In this document: positions 17,657-26,669 of the stretch, piece by piece
How the letters are laid out: the number at the start of each line of letters is the position of its first letter
Position numbering within the stretch: position 1 is the first letter of the stretch
DNA from: Deltaproteobacteria bacterium
GTDB taxonomy: Bacteria > Desulfobacterota > Syntrophorhabdia > Syntrophorhabdales > Syntrophorhabdaceae
NCBI GenBank assembly: GCA_022711595.1
Contig: JAKLET010000003.1
Span: forward strand, 154,354 to 218,353
DNA: 64,000 nucleotides
Reading direction: 5' to 3'
Program-made: the position numbers and the translations under genes
Notes under the pieces: generated by a model
Seen by the model: the letters and a program-made list of their open reading frames with translations, nothing else
Database searches by the model: none
Told to the model about the DNA's origin: nothing

Positions 17657-17668
17657 TCGGGTATAGGA

Positions 17669-19039
17669 ATGATCGACGGACTTTCTCAGCTTATCTTCAA
17701 TATCTACGAGGCGTTTACCGTGGCTCTCTATGTGAGGGAGGACGACAGGCTGAACTGCCTCTCGTCGGTAACATTCGCAAGGAGCTTCGACAGCAAAAAG
17801 AGTATTCCCATCGAGGGTACCCTGCCCGGATGGGTCATCAAGCACAACGCTCCCCTGATCATACCCAATTTCGACCGTGATGAAGGCGCCCTCGGTTACT
17901 ACGGGAGCAACGAGGGGATCAAATCCTTCATGGGGTATCCCATGGACAGCAAAGGCGTCATCATAGTCGACAGCAAGAAGAAGTATGTTTTCACCGACAA
18001 GGAGAAGAAGATACTGGGTTCCTTCGTTTCCGTGATCGACGAAGAGCTTGAGAGGGAAAAGAGGACCCTCCATACGGAGGAGACCATTGAGGAGCTTTAC
18101 GCGGAGAAGCGCATCCTGAACCTGCTGAGCGCCCTTAATACTTCTAAAATATCCATTCACGGGGTGCTGACGGAAATACTCGGCCTCTCGGGAGGTAATT
18201 TTTGCTTTATTGGAATGGAAAAAAAAGGACACCTTGTTATCCAGGATGTTGTCGGTGTAGAGTACGCTGATGCCATTAAGAAGGAATGCTATCCCGGCGA
18301 AAGCATAGCCTCGGTGGTCCTTGAAGGGGGCAGGGAACTGCTCTTGCCTCATGGGAGCGGGTATCTCCGCGAAAAACCTCTTTTTTTTCCAAACGAGCCC
18401 TTGAAGGCCCGGCAGTTCTTCGGTTTTCCCCTCATCACCGAGGACACGGCCTTCGGTGTCATAGGTTTTGTTTCGCTCTACGACCGTGAACTCAAGGAAA
18501 GCTCCATCGCGGCGCTGAGAAACCTTTCATCCCTTCTGTCCCTCTATTACACGGCCCAGTGGATGCGTGATCACCTGGACAGGATAAAGGACTTCGATCC
18601 GGTCACGGGCGCAGTGCAGTTCCCCGTGTTCCTGGGCATTGTTGAAAAGATGGCACGAAAAAACGAGCGTTTTTCCATTCTTTGTGTCAAACTGGGGAAC
18701 ATCGGTCTTTATAATAAAAGGTTGGGTTCTGAAGGCACGAACGACTTTTTGAGGAGGATCTGCCAGGTCATAAGGTACTGTGCGGGCGGCAAGGCATTTG
18801 TGACGCGCAAGGGAGGCGGGCGCTTCTTTGTCCTGCTCAAAGGCGGCGAGACCTTCGAGACGCGCAACATGATGAAACTCCTTTATCACGCGATAGGCAA
18901 AAGCCTGGCCGAAGAAGGGCTTTCGGCAAGCGCAGGGGTGATCGAACTGGGAACGGCGAGCTTTCCTGACGATTCACCGGACCTGTGGGAGCTTTTCGAC
19001 AGGATAGAGGAAAAGAAGATACGAAAATTCATTGAATAA
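17669..19039 (+). CDS. GAF-domain protein with a degenerate GGDEF domain
   Basis: 456 residues, soluble. Two GAF-like ligand-binding regions (about 1-140 and 150-300) are joined by a charged helical linker (ELEREKRTLHTEETIEELY). A C-terminal domain follows with the layout of a diguanylate cyclase: DPVTGAVQFPVFLGIVEKM, then RKGGGRFFVLL where active enzymes have GGDEF. Loss of the acidic metal ligand predicts no cyclase activity, though nucleotide binding may remain. The gene stops 12 bases before mreB and probably shares its promoter, which hints at a sensory link to cell shape; that link is inference from position only. Confidence 0.75.
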   Translation: MIDGLSQLIFNIYEAFTVALYVREDDRLNCLSSVTFARSFDSKKSIPIEGTLPGWVIKHNAPLIIPNFDRDEGALGYYGSNEGIKSFMGYPMDSKGVIIVDSKKKYVFTDKEKKILGSFVSVIDEELEREKRTLHTEETIEELYAEKRILNLLSALNTSKISIHGVLTEILGLSGGNFCFIGMEKKGHLVIQDVVGVEYADAIKKECYPGESIASVVLEGGRELLLPHGSGYLREKPLFFPNEPLKARQFFGFPLITEDTAFGVIGFVSLYDRELKESSIAALRNLSSLLSLYYTAQWMRDHLDRIKDFDPVTGAVQFPVFLGIVEKMARKNERFSILCVKLGNIGLYNKRLGSEGTNDFLRRICQVIRYCAGGKAFVTRKGGGRFFVLLKGGETFETRNMMKLLYHAIGKSLAEEGLSASAGVIELGTASFPDDSPDLWELFDRIEEKKIRKFIE

Positions 19040-19051
19040 GGAGGAGGGGGA

Positions 19052-20083
19052 ATGGGTTTTTTCAAGCAATTGTTTGGGATGTTTTCCACGCATCTTGCCA
19101 TGGACCTTGGCACCGCAAATACGTTGATTTACATGAAGGGAGAGGGTATTGTGCTAAACCAGCCTTCCGTCGTTGCCATAGATAACAATTCCGGCAAGGT
19201 GATCGCCGTCGGGAAGGAAGCGAAGGAATACATCGGCAGGACCCCTCCGAACATAAGCGCGATAAGGCCGTTGAAGGACGGAGTGATCGCCGATTTCGAC
19301 GTCGCGAAGGCCATGATCAAATACTTTCTCAAGGTTGTCAGCAGCGAACGGAAGATATCGAAGCCGAGGATGGTGGTAGGGGTTCCCTCGGGAATCACGC
19401 AGGTGGAGAAAAAAGCAGTCATCGACGCCTGTTTCCAGGTGGGGATCAGGGACGTTTATCTCATCGAAGAACCCATGGCAGCTTCCATAGGTGCCGGCAT
19501 GCCCATCGAGCTGCCCAGGGGGAACATGATCGTCGACATAGGAGGCGGCACGACAGAGGTTGCCATCATAAGCCTTTCAGCCGTGGCATACAGCGAGTCG
19601 CTCAGGGTTGCCGGGGACGAGCTCGACGAGGCGATCGTCCGGTATCTCCAGAAAAAGCACCAGCTTGCCATTGGCGTCATTGCCGCGGAAAAGATCAAGA
19701 TCGAGGGGGCATCGGCATACCCCATAGATTCCATCAGCGACTCCATCAACGTGGTGGGTAAGGATCTCCTGACAAGCATACCCAGGAGCATCAAGATCTC
19801 CAAGGAAGAGGTCAGGGAGGCCATCGAGGAGCCGGTATCGGCCATACTGGACTCCGTCAGGAGGGCGCTGGAAAAACTGCCCGCCGAATTCGTTTCCGAC
19901 CTCAATGAAACCGGTATGGTCCTGACGGGTGGCGGCGCGCTCCTCAAGGGTCTGGAGCAGAGGATCGAGAGCGAAACGGGTATAACCGTCATCGTCGCAG
20001 ACGACCCTCTCGTCTCGGTGACCATGGGTTGCGGCAAGTCCCTGGAAGAGATGCCGAAGTACAAGAAGGTGTTCATAAACTGA
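19052..20083 (+). CDS. mreB: Rod-shape determining protein MreB
   Basis: Actin-like ATPase whose membrane filaments guide elongasome wall synthesis. The 343 residues are full length. The N-terminus MGFFKQLFGMF is an amphipathic membrane-binding type, followed by phosphate-1 motif MDLGTANTLIY, DIGGGTTEVAIISL, and the adenosine motif LTGGGALLKGL. AAGGAGGAGGGG precedes the ATG. mreC, mreD, pbp2 and rodA, which usually follow, are absent: the gene ends at a repeat island and a converging helicase. It may be a second or a displaced mreB. Confidence 0.96.
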   Translation: MGFFKQLFGMFSTHLAMDLGTANTLIYMKGEGIVLNQPSVVAIDNNSGKVIAVGKEAKEYIGRTPPNISAIRPLKDGVIADFDVAKAMIKYFLKVVSSERKISKPRMVVGVPSGITQVEKKAVIDACFQVGIRDVYLIEEPMAASIGAGMPIELPRGNMIVDIGGGTTEVAIISLSAVAYSESLRVAGDELDEAIVRYLQKKHQLAIGVIAAEKIKIEGASAYPIDSISDSINVVGKDLLTSIPRSIKISKEEVREAIEEPVSAILDSVRRALEKLPAEFVSDLNETGMVLTGGGALLKGLEQRIESETGITVIVADDPLVSVTMGCGKSLEEMPKYKKVFIN

Positions 20084-20092
20084 AGAGAAGAC

Positions 20093-20226
20093 GGGTGATG
20101 GGTTATAGGTTATAGGTGATAGGAAAAACAAAAAGACGGGTGATGGGTCATAGGTTATAGGAAAAAGAGCTTGAGAGGCTATGGTCTTTCCCATAACCCA
20201 TAACCTATAACCCCTCACCTATGACC
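20093..20226. repeat. 7-bp word inverted repeat island (GGTNATR type) at the mreB/uvrD convergence
   Basis: The left arm (20093-20123 plus 20138-20161) is tandem 7-mers of the form GGTNATR (ggtgatg, ggttata, ggttata, ggtgata). The right arm (20190-20226) is the complement, built from ccataac and cctataac words. A T run follows the right arm, so it may end transcripts from mreB. Confidence 0.8.
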
Positions 20227-20231
20227 TTTTT

Positions 20232-22217
20232 TCAGTATTCGCTTATAGACCATTCCTCGTAGCGATTACCGTCGAGCTCTGTGAGGAAACGGGATGGGCG
20301 CATGATGATATGCCCTGCCTGCCTGTCAAAAGCGAGGATCGGGTAGCACAGGTACAATTCATCCATGGCGCGCGTCGAGGCGACATAGAAAAGCCGCCTC
20401 TCCTCTTCGATGGCCCCTTCCTCTAAGGCCTTGGGGTTGGGGAACCTTCCTTCAGCGCACCAGATAATGAAAACGATGTGCCATTCAAGGCCCTTTGCCT
20501 GGTGTATTGTGCTCAGGACCACCCGCTCTTCGTCCGTGTCGCCCGCGGCTATGATCTCTTCACCGCTTAAGCCGCTCATAAGGGAGAGCTCGCTCAGAAA
20601 GGTATCCAGGGAATGGTATCTGGTGGAGAAATTGATGAGCTGTCCCAGGTCTTCAAGGCGCGCCTCGTAGTTGGGGTAGGTGAATTTCAGGTATTCAATG
20701 TAGCCATGCTTGAGGACGGCGGAGATCATGTCTCCCGGGGCCTCGTCGTTCCTTAAGTTTTTCAGCTCGCTGAAAAGCTCCGACCATGTTTCGACATTCT
20801 CTTTCCTGATACTCTTGAAGGTCTCGGCTATCTTCTTCGAGATAAGGGGGTCGAAGGGGTCTTCGCATTCCTTGATGTACGTGTATATATGATCGGCGGT
20901 CTTCTTCCCGATGCGGGGGAAGATCTTGAACATACGCTTCCACGATATCTCATCGTTGGGGTTCGACATGACACGCAGGAAAGAAACGACGTCCTTGATG
21001 TGGGCCTGCTCAAAGAAACGCAGCCCGCTTCTGATCTCGAAGGGGATGCCGCGCCGGGTCAGCTCCATTTGCACTTCCATCGAGTGGTAATGCGCCCGGT
21101 AAAGGACCGATATGCGGTCGAGGGTCACACCCTCGTCGGAGAGTTCCAGGATACGCTGGGCAACGAACTCGGCCTGTTGTATGACGTCCCGCGACGGGGC
21201 AATGACGGGGATGACGCCGCTTTTCTTGACGCTCCGCAGGGTCTTTTCGAACTGGCTCATGTTGTGGGAGATGGAGTTGTTTGCAAGTTCGAGGATCTCC
21301 GGGGTGCTGCGGTAATTTGTTTCCAGTTTGAATATCCTTGCTTCTTCGTAATTTTTCGGGAAATCGAGGATGTTCTGGAAATTGGCCCCCCGGAAGGAGT
21401 AGATACTCTGCGCGTCGTCGCCGACGACCATGACGTTGCGGTTGATGACCCCCATGAAGTCGACGATCTCCGACTGGATGCGGTTGGTGTCCTGGTATTC
21501 GTCGACGAGGATATGACGGAAGGTCATCGCATAGAGTTTGCGCAGTTCTTCGTCTTCGGCAAGTATCCTGTGCCAGCACGTGAGCAGGTCGTCGAAGTCC
21601 ATGGCGTTCGTTTCGCGTTTCTTTTGAGTGTATAGTTTATGGATGGTCGCAATTTCTCCGGCAAGGTCGTAAAAGAAGGGGCTTTTCTCGTGTATGGCCT
21701 CCTCAATTGTCTGCATTGTATTGGCGGCATAGCTAAAGAGTTCCTTCAATACCCCGCCTTTCGGGAACATCCTGCTTTTGGTGTCGATCTTCGATTCTTT
21801 GACGGCAAGTTCCACGACGTCCTTGGCATCCTCGTTGTCAAGGATGGTGAAGTTCCTGCGATAGCCGACGCGCTCGGCGTGCTGGCGGAGGATCATATTG
21901 CCGATGTGATGGAAGGTCCCTCCCCAGATATAACGCGTGTCCATCTTGACCAGGTGCTCCACCCTGTGCAGCATCTCGCGGGCCGCTTTGTTCGTGAAGG
22001 TCAGAAGCAATATGCCTCCGGGAGGGACGCCCTTTTCGAGAAGGCGGGCCACCCGGTAGGTAACGACCCGTGTCTTGCCGCTGCCCGCCCCGGCGATGAC
22101 AAGGATGGGTCCGTCCTCGCTGAGGACCACATTGAGCTGTTCCTCGTTGAGCTCCCGGGCATAATCGATGATTGCCTTTACGGGGGATATATCGCGATGG
22201 ATGGTATATTTTTTCAT
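20232..22217 (-). CDS. UvrD/PcrA/Rep-family ATP-dependent DNA helicase
   Basis: 661-residue superfamily 1A helicase that unwinds DNA 3' to 5' in repair or restart of replication. Motifs: Q motif LNEEQLNVV, Walker A GAGSGKTRV, Ia LTFTNKAAREM, II DEYQDTN, III GDDAQSIYSFRGA, IV ETNYRST, V LSTIHQAKGLEW, VI EERRLFYVASTRA. It is shorter than E. coli UvrD (720), lacking most of the C-terminal tail, so UvrD, PcrA and Rep cannot be separated. ATG at 22217 has no Shine-Dalgarno and starts 9 bases after a -10 box, so the mRNA is probably leaderless. Single-gene unit divergent from adk. Confidence 0.93.
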   Translation of the reverse strand: MKKYTIHRDISPVKAIIDYARELNEEQLNVVLSEDGPILVIAGAGSGKTRVVTYRVARLLEKGVPPGGILLLTFTNKAAREMLHRVEHLVKMDTRYIWGGTFHHIGNMILRQHAERVGYRRNFTILDNEDAKDVVELAVKESKIDTKSRMFPKGGVLKELFSYAANTMQTIEEAIHEKSPFFYDLAGEIATIHKLYTQKKRETNAMDFDDLLTCWHRILAEDEELRKLYAMTFRHILVDEYQDTNRIQSEIVDFMGVINRNVMVVGDDAQSIYSFRGANFQNILDFPKNYEEARIFKLETNYRSTPEILELANNSISHNMSQFEKTLRSVKKSGVIPVIAPSRDVIQQAEFVAQRILELSDEGVTLDRISVLYRAHYHSMEVQMELTRRGIPFEIRSGLRFFEQAHIKDVVSFLRVMSNPNDEISWKRMFKIFPRIGKKTADHIYTYIKECEDPFDPLISKKIAETFKSIRKENVETWSELFSELKNLRNDEAPGDMISAVLKHGYIEYLKFTYPNYEARLEDLGQLINFSTRYHSLDTFLSELSLMSGLSGEEIIAAGDTDEERVVLSTIHQAKGLEWHIVFIIWCAEGRFPNPKALEEGAIEEERRLFYVASTRAMDELYLCYPILAFDRQAGHIIMRPSRFLTELDGNRYEEWSISEY

Positions 22218-22225
22218 CGGGTTAC

Positions 22226-22255
22226 ATTATGCCCCTGCCGTGCGCACCATGTCAA
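22226..22255 (-). promoter_or_regulatory. Promoter of the UvrD-family helicase, apparently leaderless
   Basis: Minus strand TTGACA (22250-22255), 18-base spacer, CATAAT (22226-22231). The ATG at 22217 is 8 bases beyond the -10 box, leaving at most one or two untranslated bases. Confidence 0.6.
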
Positions 22256-22372
22256 GCCGCCTTAGGCATAAGAAAGGGACAGGGAGTTTTTGTCGGTGAT
22301 TTTTTTGCTTTTTTTTGGTAAACTCAGGGAAATTTTGTGTCCGATCATTAATCACGCAAAGGAGGATCTATC

Positions 22373-23020
22373 ATGCGTATCGTATTATTGGGAGCACCGG
22401 GAGCCGGCAAGGGTACAGTGGCAAAATCGTTGACGGATTTTGACGGTTCGGTACAGATCTCCACGGGAGACATACTGCGCAATGCCGTCAAGGCGGGTTC
22501 GGAGTTGGGCAAGAAGGCGAAAGGCTACATGGAACGGGGCGAACTCGTACCCGACGACCTCATCATGGACATAATGGAGGTGCGGATGAAAGAGCCGGAC
22601 TGCCAGAAAGGCTTTCTCCTGGATGGTTTCCCCAGGACCATCCCCCAGGCTGAGGCATTGAAGAAGCTCCTTGAGAAGATCGGCATGAAGCTCGACGCGG
22701 CGATCAATCTCGACGTGCCCACCGATGTTATCCTCGACAGGCTGACAACCAGGCGGACATGCTCCAACCCCGATTGCCAGGAGATCTACAACATAAAGAG
22801 CAAACCGCCGAAAGCGGACGGTACCTGTTTCAAGTGCGGGTCCCCCGCCGTTCAGCGCGCCGACGAAACCGAGGAAGCCATCAAGCAGAGGCTTGCCACA
22901 TACAATGAAAAGACGGCCCCCCTGATCGATTTCTACAAGAACGAAGGACTGCTGAAGACCATCAGCTCATTGAGCAGCCAGGAAATAGTGGACCAGGTAA
23001 AGGCAGCGGTGAAGAAGTAA
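22373..23020 (+). CDS. adk: Adenylate kinase with zinc-binding lid
   Basis: Converts ATP plus AMP to two ADP in the cytoplasm. The 215 residues carry the P-loop GAPGAGKGT (7-15), the AMP-binding region ISTGDILRNAVK, and DGFPRTIPQAEAL. The lid contains four cysteines (CSNPDC and CFKCGS) that bind structural zinc, as in Gram-positive and many anaerobic Adk proteins, unlike the zinc-free E. coli enzyme. AAAGGAGG precedes the ATG. The neighbours are unrelated, so it is not in the usual secY-adk-map ribosomal operon. Confidence 0.97.
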   Translation: MRIVLLGAPGAGKGTVAKSLTDFDGSVQISTGDILRNAVKAGSELGKKAKGYMERGELVPDDLIMDIMEVRMKEPDCQKGFLLDGFPRTIPQAEALKKLLEKIGMKLDAAINLDVPTDVILDRLTTRRTCSNPDCQEIYNIKSKPPKADGTCFKCGSPAVQRADETEEAIKQRLATYNEKTAPLIDFYKNEGLLKTISSLSSQEIVDQVKAAVKK

Positions 23021-23026
23021 ACAATA

Positions 23027-23172
23027 CAGGTCATGGGTGAGGGGCCGGTTTTTCCTGTTTCTTTGGTTTCTTTAGTTTGTCTGTCTATTTATTGACCAAA
23101 CAAACCAGATGAACCAGAAGAACAAAAGAAACCGGTTCCTTACCTGTTGCCTATAAACTATCACCCATAACC
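23027..23172. repeat. Nested word-repeat inverted repeat island after adk
   Basis: The outer pair is of the GGTCATG/GGTGA type (23027-23042 with 23149-23172). The inner pair is a different 9-bp word family rich in pyrimidines (gtttctttg, gtttcttta, gtttgtctg at 23045-23086) facing its complement (23094-23135). Two word families are nested as one long hairpin. Confidence 0.75.
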
Positions 23173-23180
23173 AGTCTTCC

Positions 23181-23996
23181 ATGCACTTCGGATTTTCCAC
23201 ATATTTTCTCACCAATAAGAAACTGGATGGCGTGATCGACGCCATTCTCGCCTCGGGGCTCAGGACGGTCGAGCTTTCCTATGAGCCGCCGCATCTTTTT
23301 TCCATGGATGAAAGGTTCGCCGGAGAGGCCCTGCGGCTTGGCCGCGAGGGCGTCAAGTTCTCCATGCACGGCCCGTTTATTGAGATCAATCTCGGAAGCT
23401 ATCTTGATGAGATAAGAGACCTGTCAATACGGCGGGTCATGGACGCCCTGCGCCTTGCCGCAAGGCTCGGTGCCGATCCGCTCGTCGTTCATCCGGGATA
23501 TTCTTTTTTCCGAAAGCTCAAGGAGTTCGACGCAAGGCTGCGGTCCCGTTTCCTTGAGGACCTGGGAACCATCGGGAAGGAGGCGGGGAGGCTCGGCGTC
23601 AGAGTGGCCCTGGAGAACGTCTATATGTCCTATTTTTATTTTCAGGAACTTGACGGATTTGATGCTATAAGGGAGGCGGTTCCCGGCATCGGCGTAACTC
23701 TCGATGTGGGGCACGCATTCATATCTAAACGGACGGCAAAACACCCCGAGCCGGAAGAGGCCATCATCGATGACGTCCGCCGCATGGGCATCGAGCACCT
23801 CTTCCATGTCCACCTGCACAACAATGACGGTACACGCGACGACCACGATCTCATCAATGGTTCCATCGATATGGGAAAGGTGCTGCGGGGCCTTGGGGAA
23901 CTGGGCTATGACGGCAAGGTCATCATAGAGACCCTCGACGCAGAGCGCTTCGGTTTCGGCCCGGTAATGGAAAAGCTCCGGAAAATAATGCCCTGA
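23181..23996 (+). CDS. Sugar phosphate isomerase/epimerase-like TIM-barrel protein
   Basis: 271 residues of the xylose-isomerase-like/AP endonuclease 2 superfamily. Metal-ligand type positions are visible: SMHGPF, VVHPGYS, ALENVY (Glu), LDVGHA (Asp, His), HVHLHNNDG and IIETLD (Glu). The substrate cannot be read from sequence; known relatives act on keto-sugars, inositol derivatives or abasic DNA. No Shine-Dalgarno precedes the ATG at 23181, and the gene begins 9 bases after a repeat island. It probably forms its own unit or reads on from adk. Confidence 0.8.
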   Translation: MHFGFSTYFLTNKKLDGVIDAILASGLRTVELSYEPPHLFSMDERFAGEALRLGREGVKFSMHGPFIEINLGSYLDEIRDLSIRRVMDALRLAARLGADPLVVHPGYSFFRKLKEFDARLRSRFLEDLGTIGKEAGRLGVRVALENVYMSYFYFQELDGFDAIREAVPGIGVTLDVGHAFISKRTAKHPEPEEAIIDDVRRMGIEHLFHVHLHNNDGTRDDHDLINGSIDMGKVLRGLGELGYDGKVIIETLDAERFGFGPVMEKLRKIMP

Positions 23997-23999
23997 AAG

Positions 24000-24118
24000 C
24001 TGCTTGAACCGCTTAAATGTTTGATTGCTTGAGCGTCAGAAGCACATTCCTTGAAAAACGATTTTAAAAGATCCTTGTACATTCAAGCATTCGGGCCGCC
24101 TTTCAGCGCTCAAGCCGC
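24000..24118. repeat. 9-bp word inverted repeat island at the isomerase/AEC convergence
   Basis: The left arm (24000-24035) reads gcttgaacc, gcttaaatg, then gcttgagcg. The right arm (24080-24118) is its looser complement. The right arm overlaps the end of the converging AEC gene, whose stop TGA is inside a GCTTGAGCG word. Confidence 0.65.
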
Positions 24119-25024
24119 CCTTAAGATCCACATCCACACTACATAGGTAAATGGGGAAACAAGGGTTGTCAGTGTGATTGCGCCGGAGGCAAGCCGGGTG
24201 TCACCGCCCAGTTCTCGGGCCATTATGTAGGACGTGGTGGCTACGGGTGTCGCCAGCAGGATGATGACGGGGAGAGATTCCTGACTGTTTAAAGAGAAGA
24301 AGCGGCATAAGAGAGCGGCCAACCCGGGCAGGACGATTGCCTTGAGGATGGTCGAGATAACGGAAAAGTGGAGCGTTCTTTTGAGCATCTCAAGAGAAAT
24401 GGACCCTCCAATGATAATGAGCGCCATGGGCAGGGCGATATTCGCGACGATCGAGATGCTTCTCATGATCACCCCGGGGATCCTTATCCCGAGGAATAGA
24501 CAGAACATGCCCGCAAGGGTGGCGATGATCACCGGGTTGGTCAGCATCGAAAGCAGGGTCCTGAGTATGTTGGGATATGTCCCTGATGACAGGGCAAGGA
24601 GAAATACCGCCAGTGCGTTGTTGAGAAGGATGAGTATCCCGACGAGGAGGCTTCCTTTTTCCAGGCCTGTCTCACCGAGAAGATAAAAGAGCACGGCAAG
24701 ACCGATATAGGTTACGTTGCCGTGGAATGAAGTCTGTAAGAACGTACCCAGCCTGCCGCCCTTGAGACCGGCGATGACCGCTATGACAAAGGCGGTGAGG
24801 ATCACGGTGAATGTCGGTACTGTTATCGTAAGTATGGATTGGACCCCGATGTCCCTGATATTCGCCTTGATAATACCGGTGAATATCAGGAAGGGGAGGG
24901 GGAAGAGAAAAACGAAACGGTTTGCCTCGGAAATGAAACCTTCTGAAAGCACCCCCCTGCTCTTGAGGACATACCCGAAGGCGATGATGGCGAAGATGGG
25001 CGCTATGGTCTCTATGATCGCCAT
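24110..25024 (-). CDS. AEC-family (auxin efflux carrier-like) transporter
   Basis: 304 residues, very hydrophobic, with about ten membrane segments and the family pattern of two five-helix repeats (N-terminal IIAFGYVLKSRGVLS, central PVIIATLAGMF). Bacterial members export or import organic acids such as malate or malonate. Here the substrate is unknown, but the divergent GlcD/GlcF-like genes handle hydroxy acids, so an organic acid is a reasonable inference. ATG at 25024 lacks a clear ribosome-binding site. Confidence 0.88.
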   Translation of the reverse strand: MAIIETIAPIFAIIAFGYVLKSRGVLSEGFISEANRFVFLFPLPFLIFTGIIKANIRDIGVQSILTITVPTFTVILTAFVIAVIAGLKGGRLGTFLQTSFHGNVTYIGLAVLFYLLGETGLEKGSLLVGILILLNNALAVFLLALSSGTYPNILRTLLSMLTNPVIIATLAGMFCLFLGIRIPGVIMRSISIVANIALPMALIIIGGSISLEMLKRTLHFSVISTILKAIVLPGLAALLCRFFSLNSQESLPVIILLATPVATTSYIMARELGGDTRLASGAITLTTLVSPFTYVVWMWILRAA

Positions 25025-25163
25025 GGAAGACCTGCACAGGGGGTGTTCCGGGCTGTGTTTTGTTCACCCGGTATCATTTTGTTCACTATGGAAAACATTA
25101 TGATTGTTTACCATTTTTTTTCATCGGCCCGCAAGGCTTTACTGTAGCAAAATACTTGATATC

Positions 25164-25188
25164 AAGGGGGTTTCGCCCCTCTTTTTTC
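25164..25188 (+). terminator. Intrinsic-terminator-like hairpin just upstream of the GlcD-like promoter
   Basis: Stem AGGGG/CCCCT with loop gtttcg region, followed by C and six T. No plus-strand gene ends here, so it either terminates a short unannotated transcript from 25025-25163 or insulates the downstream promoter. Confidence 0.55.
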
Positions 25189-25189
25189 A

Positions 25190-25219
25190 TTGACAAGACT
25201 CGATGGAAAAAGATATAAG
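25190..25219 (+). promoter_or_regulatory. Promoter of the GlcD/GlcF-like/acyl-CoA synthetase unit
   Basis: TTGACA (25190-25195), 18-base spacer, TATAAG (25214-25219). It gives a leader of about 43 bases that contains AAGGGGG before the ATG at 25269. Confidence 0.6.
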
Positions 25220-25268
25220 AAAGTGAAATTAGGAACAATATCAAAATCGTTTTCAAGGGGGTACGTGG

Positions 25269-26648
25269 ATGTTAAAAGAATCTTTGATAAGTGAATTTCA
25301 AAAGATTGTCGGTAAAGAGAATGTCCTCACCTCACCCGAGGCACTGAAGGCCTATTCCTATGATGGAACGACAAGCTGGATCAAAGAGCCCGACGTGGTG
25401 ATCTTTCCCAAATCGACAAGCGAAGTATCGCAGATAATGAAATTGGCCAACGCCGAAAAAATACCCGTTACCCCCAGGGGCGGCGGCACAAACGTCAGCG
25501 GCGGTTCCGTTCCCTGGCATGGCGGCATTGTTCTGGCCATGACAAAGTTCAACCAGATCGTCAAGATCGACAAAGAGAACCTTACCGCCACCGTTGAACC
25601 GGGTGTCGTTCTCCAGGATCTGACATTGCGGCTCATGAAGGACGGACTCTTTTTCCCGCCCGATCCCCAGAGCTTTTTAGGCGCGACCATGGGCGGCATC
25701 ATATCCGAGAATGCCGGCGGTCCCGCATGCGTGAAATACGGCGTGACGAAACAGTACATCCTCGGCATCGAGGTTGTCCTCCCCACCGGCGAAGTAGTTC
25801 ATCTTGGCGGCCGGACACTGAAGAACGTTGTTGGTTACGACCTCCTTCACATATTCATCAGCGCTGAAGGCACCCTCGGCGTTATCACGCAGGCCGAACT
25901 GAAGCTGAACCCCATACCTCCGGCAAAGAAAACACTCTGTGTTGTCTATGACGATGTGGCCATTGCCGGCGAGAGCGTTTACCATGTCCTCGAGAATGGC
26001 GTCATCCCGGACAAGATCGAGCTTATCGACAACTGGGTCATCAACAGGATCGAGGAGATGATGCCCATCGGTCTTCCGAAAGACGCTGACGCCTGTCTGC
26101 TCTTCGAGGTTGACGGTATACCCGAGGCCGTTGAGAAAGAGGCCGAGAAAATTGCCGAGATCACGAAGAAATTCGGTGCAAAAGAGGTCCGCGTGGCAAA
26201 GGACGCAGATGATGCCAACAAATACTGGATGGCGCGCCGGGCCGGTTTCGCAGCCGTTTTCGGCAAGGCGAAGACCGTTTTCGCGGAAGACGTCACGGTA
26301 CCCCGCGGCAATATCCCCAAGCTCATCAACAGGTGCAAGGAGCTTGCAAAGAAATACAACCTTGAGATCGTTGTCCTCGGCCATGCCGGGGACGGGAACC
26401 TCCACCCGGCCATTCTCACGGACATCAGCAACAAAGACCACTATGACCGCGCCGTGAAAGCAATGGACGAGATCATTGAAGGGGCGGTGGAGTTCGGCGG
26501 CGTACTCTCCGGCGAGCACGGAGTCGGCCTTGAAAAGCAGAAATTCATGAAGAAGGTTACAGAACCGGCGGTGATAAACATGATGAAGAACATCAAGGCC
26601 ATTATCGATCCGAACAACATCATGAACCCGGGCAAGATCTGGGAGTAG
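25269..26648 (+). CDS. FAD-binding oxidoreductase, glycolate/D-lactate oxidase subunit GlcD-like
   Basis: 459-residue flavoprotein of the vanillyl-alcohol-oxidase family. The N-terminal PCMH FAD domain has TPRGGGTNVSGGSVP and the block VEPGVVLQDL, with GGIISENAGGPACVKYG. The C-terminal FAD-oxidase domain has VLGHAGDGNLHP and GVLSGEHGVGLEK. Such enzymes oxidise 2-hydroxy acids (D-lactate, glycolate) and pass electrons on. The next gene, 21 bases downstream, encodes its Fe-S partner, so the pair resembles GlcD-GlcF without GlcE. The exact acid is not readable. Confidence 0.9.
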   Translation: MLKESLISEFQKIVGKENVLTSPEALKAYSYDGTTSWIKEPDVVIFPKSTSEVSQIMKLANAEKIPVTPRGGGTNVSGGSVPWHGGIVLAMTKFNQIVKIDKENLTATVEPGVVLQDLTLRLMKDGLFFPPDPQSFLGATMGGIISENAGGPACVKYGVTKQYILGIEVVLPTGEVVHLGGRTLKNVVGYDLLHIFISAEGTLGVITQAELKLNPIPPAKKTLCVVYDDVAIAGESVYHVLENGVIPDKIELIDNWVINRIEEMMPIGLPKDADACLLFEVDGIPEAVEKEAEKIAEITKKFGAKEVRVAKDADDANKYWMARRAGFAAVFGKAKTVFAEDVTVPRGNIPKLINRCKELAKKYNLEIVVLGHAGDGNLHPAILTDISNKDHYDRAVKAMDEIIEGAVEFGGVLSGEHGVGLEKQKFMKKVTEPAVINMMKNIKAIIDPNNIMNPGKIWE

Positions 26649-26669
26649 CCTATACAAGGGGGTTTTAGA

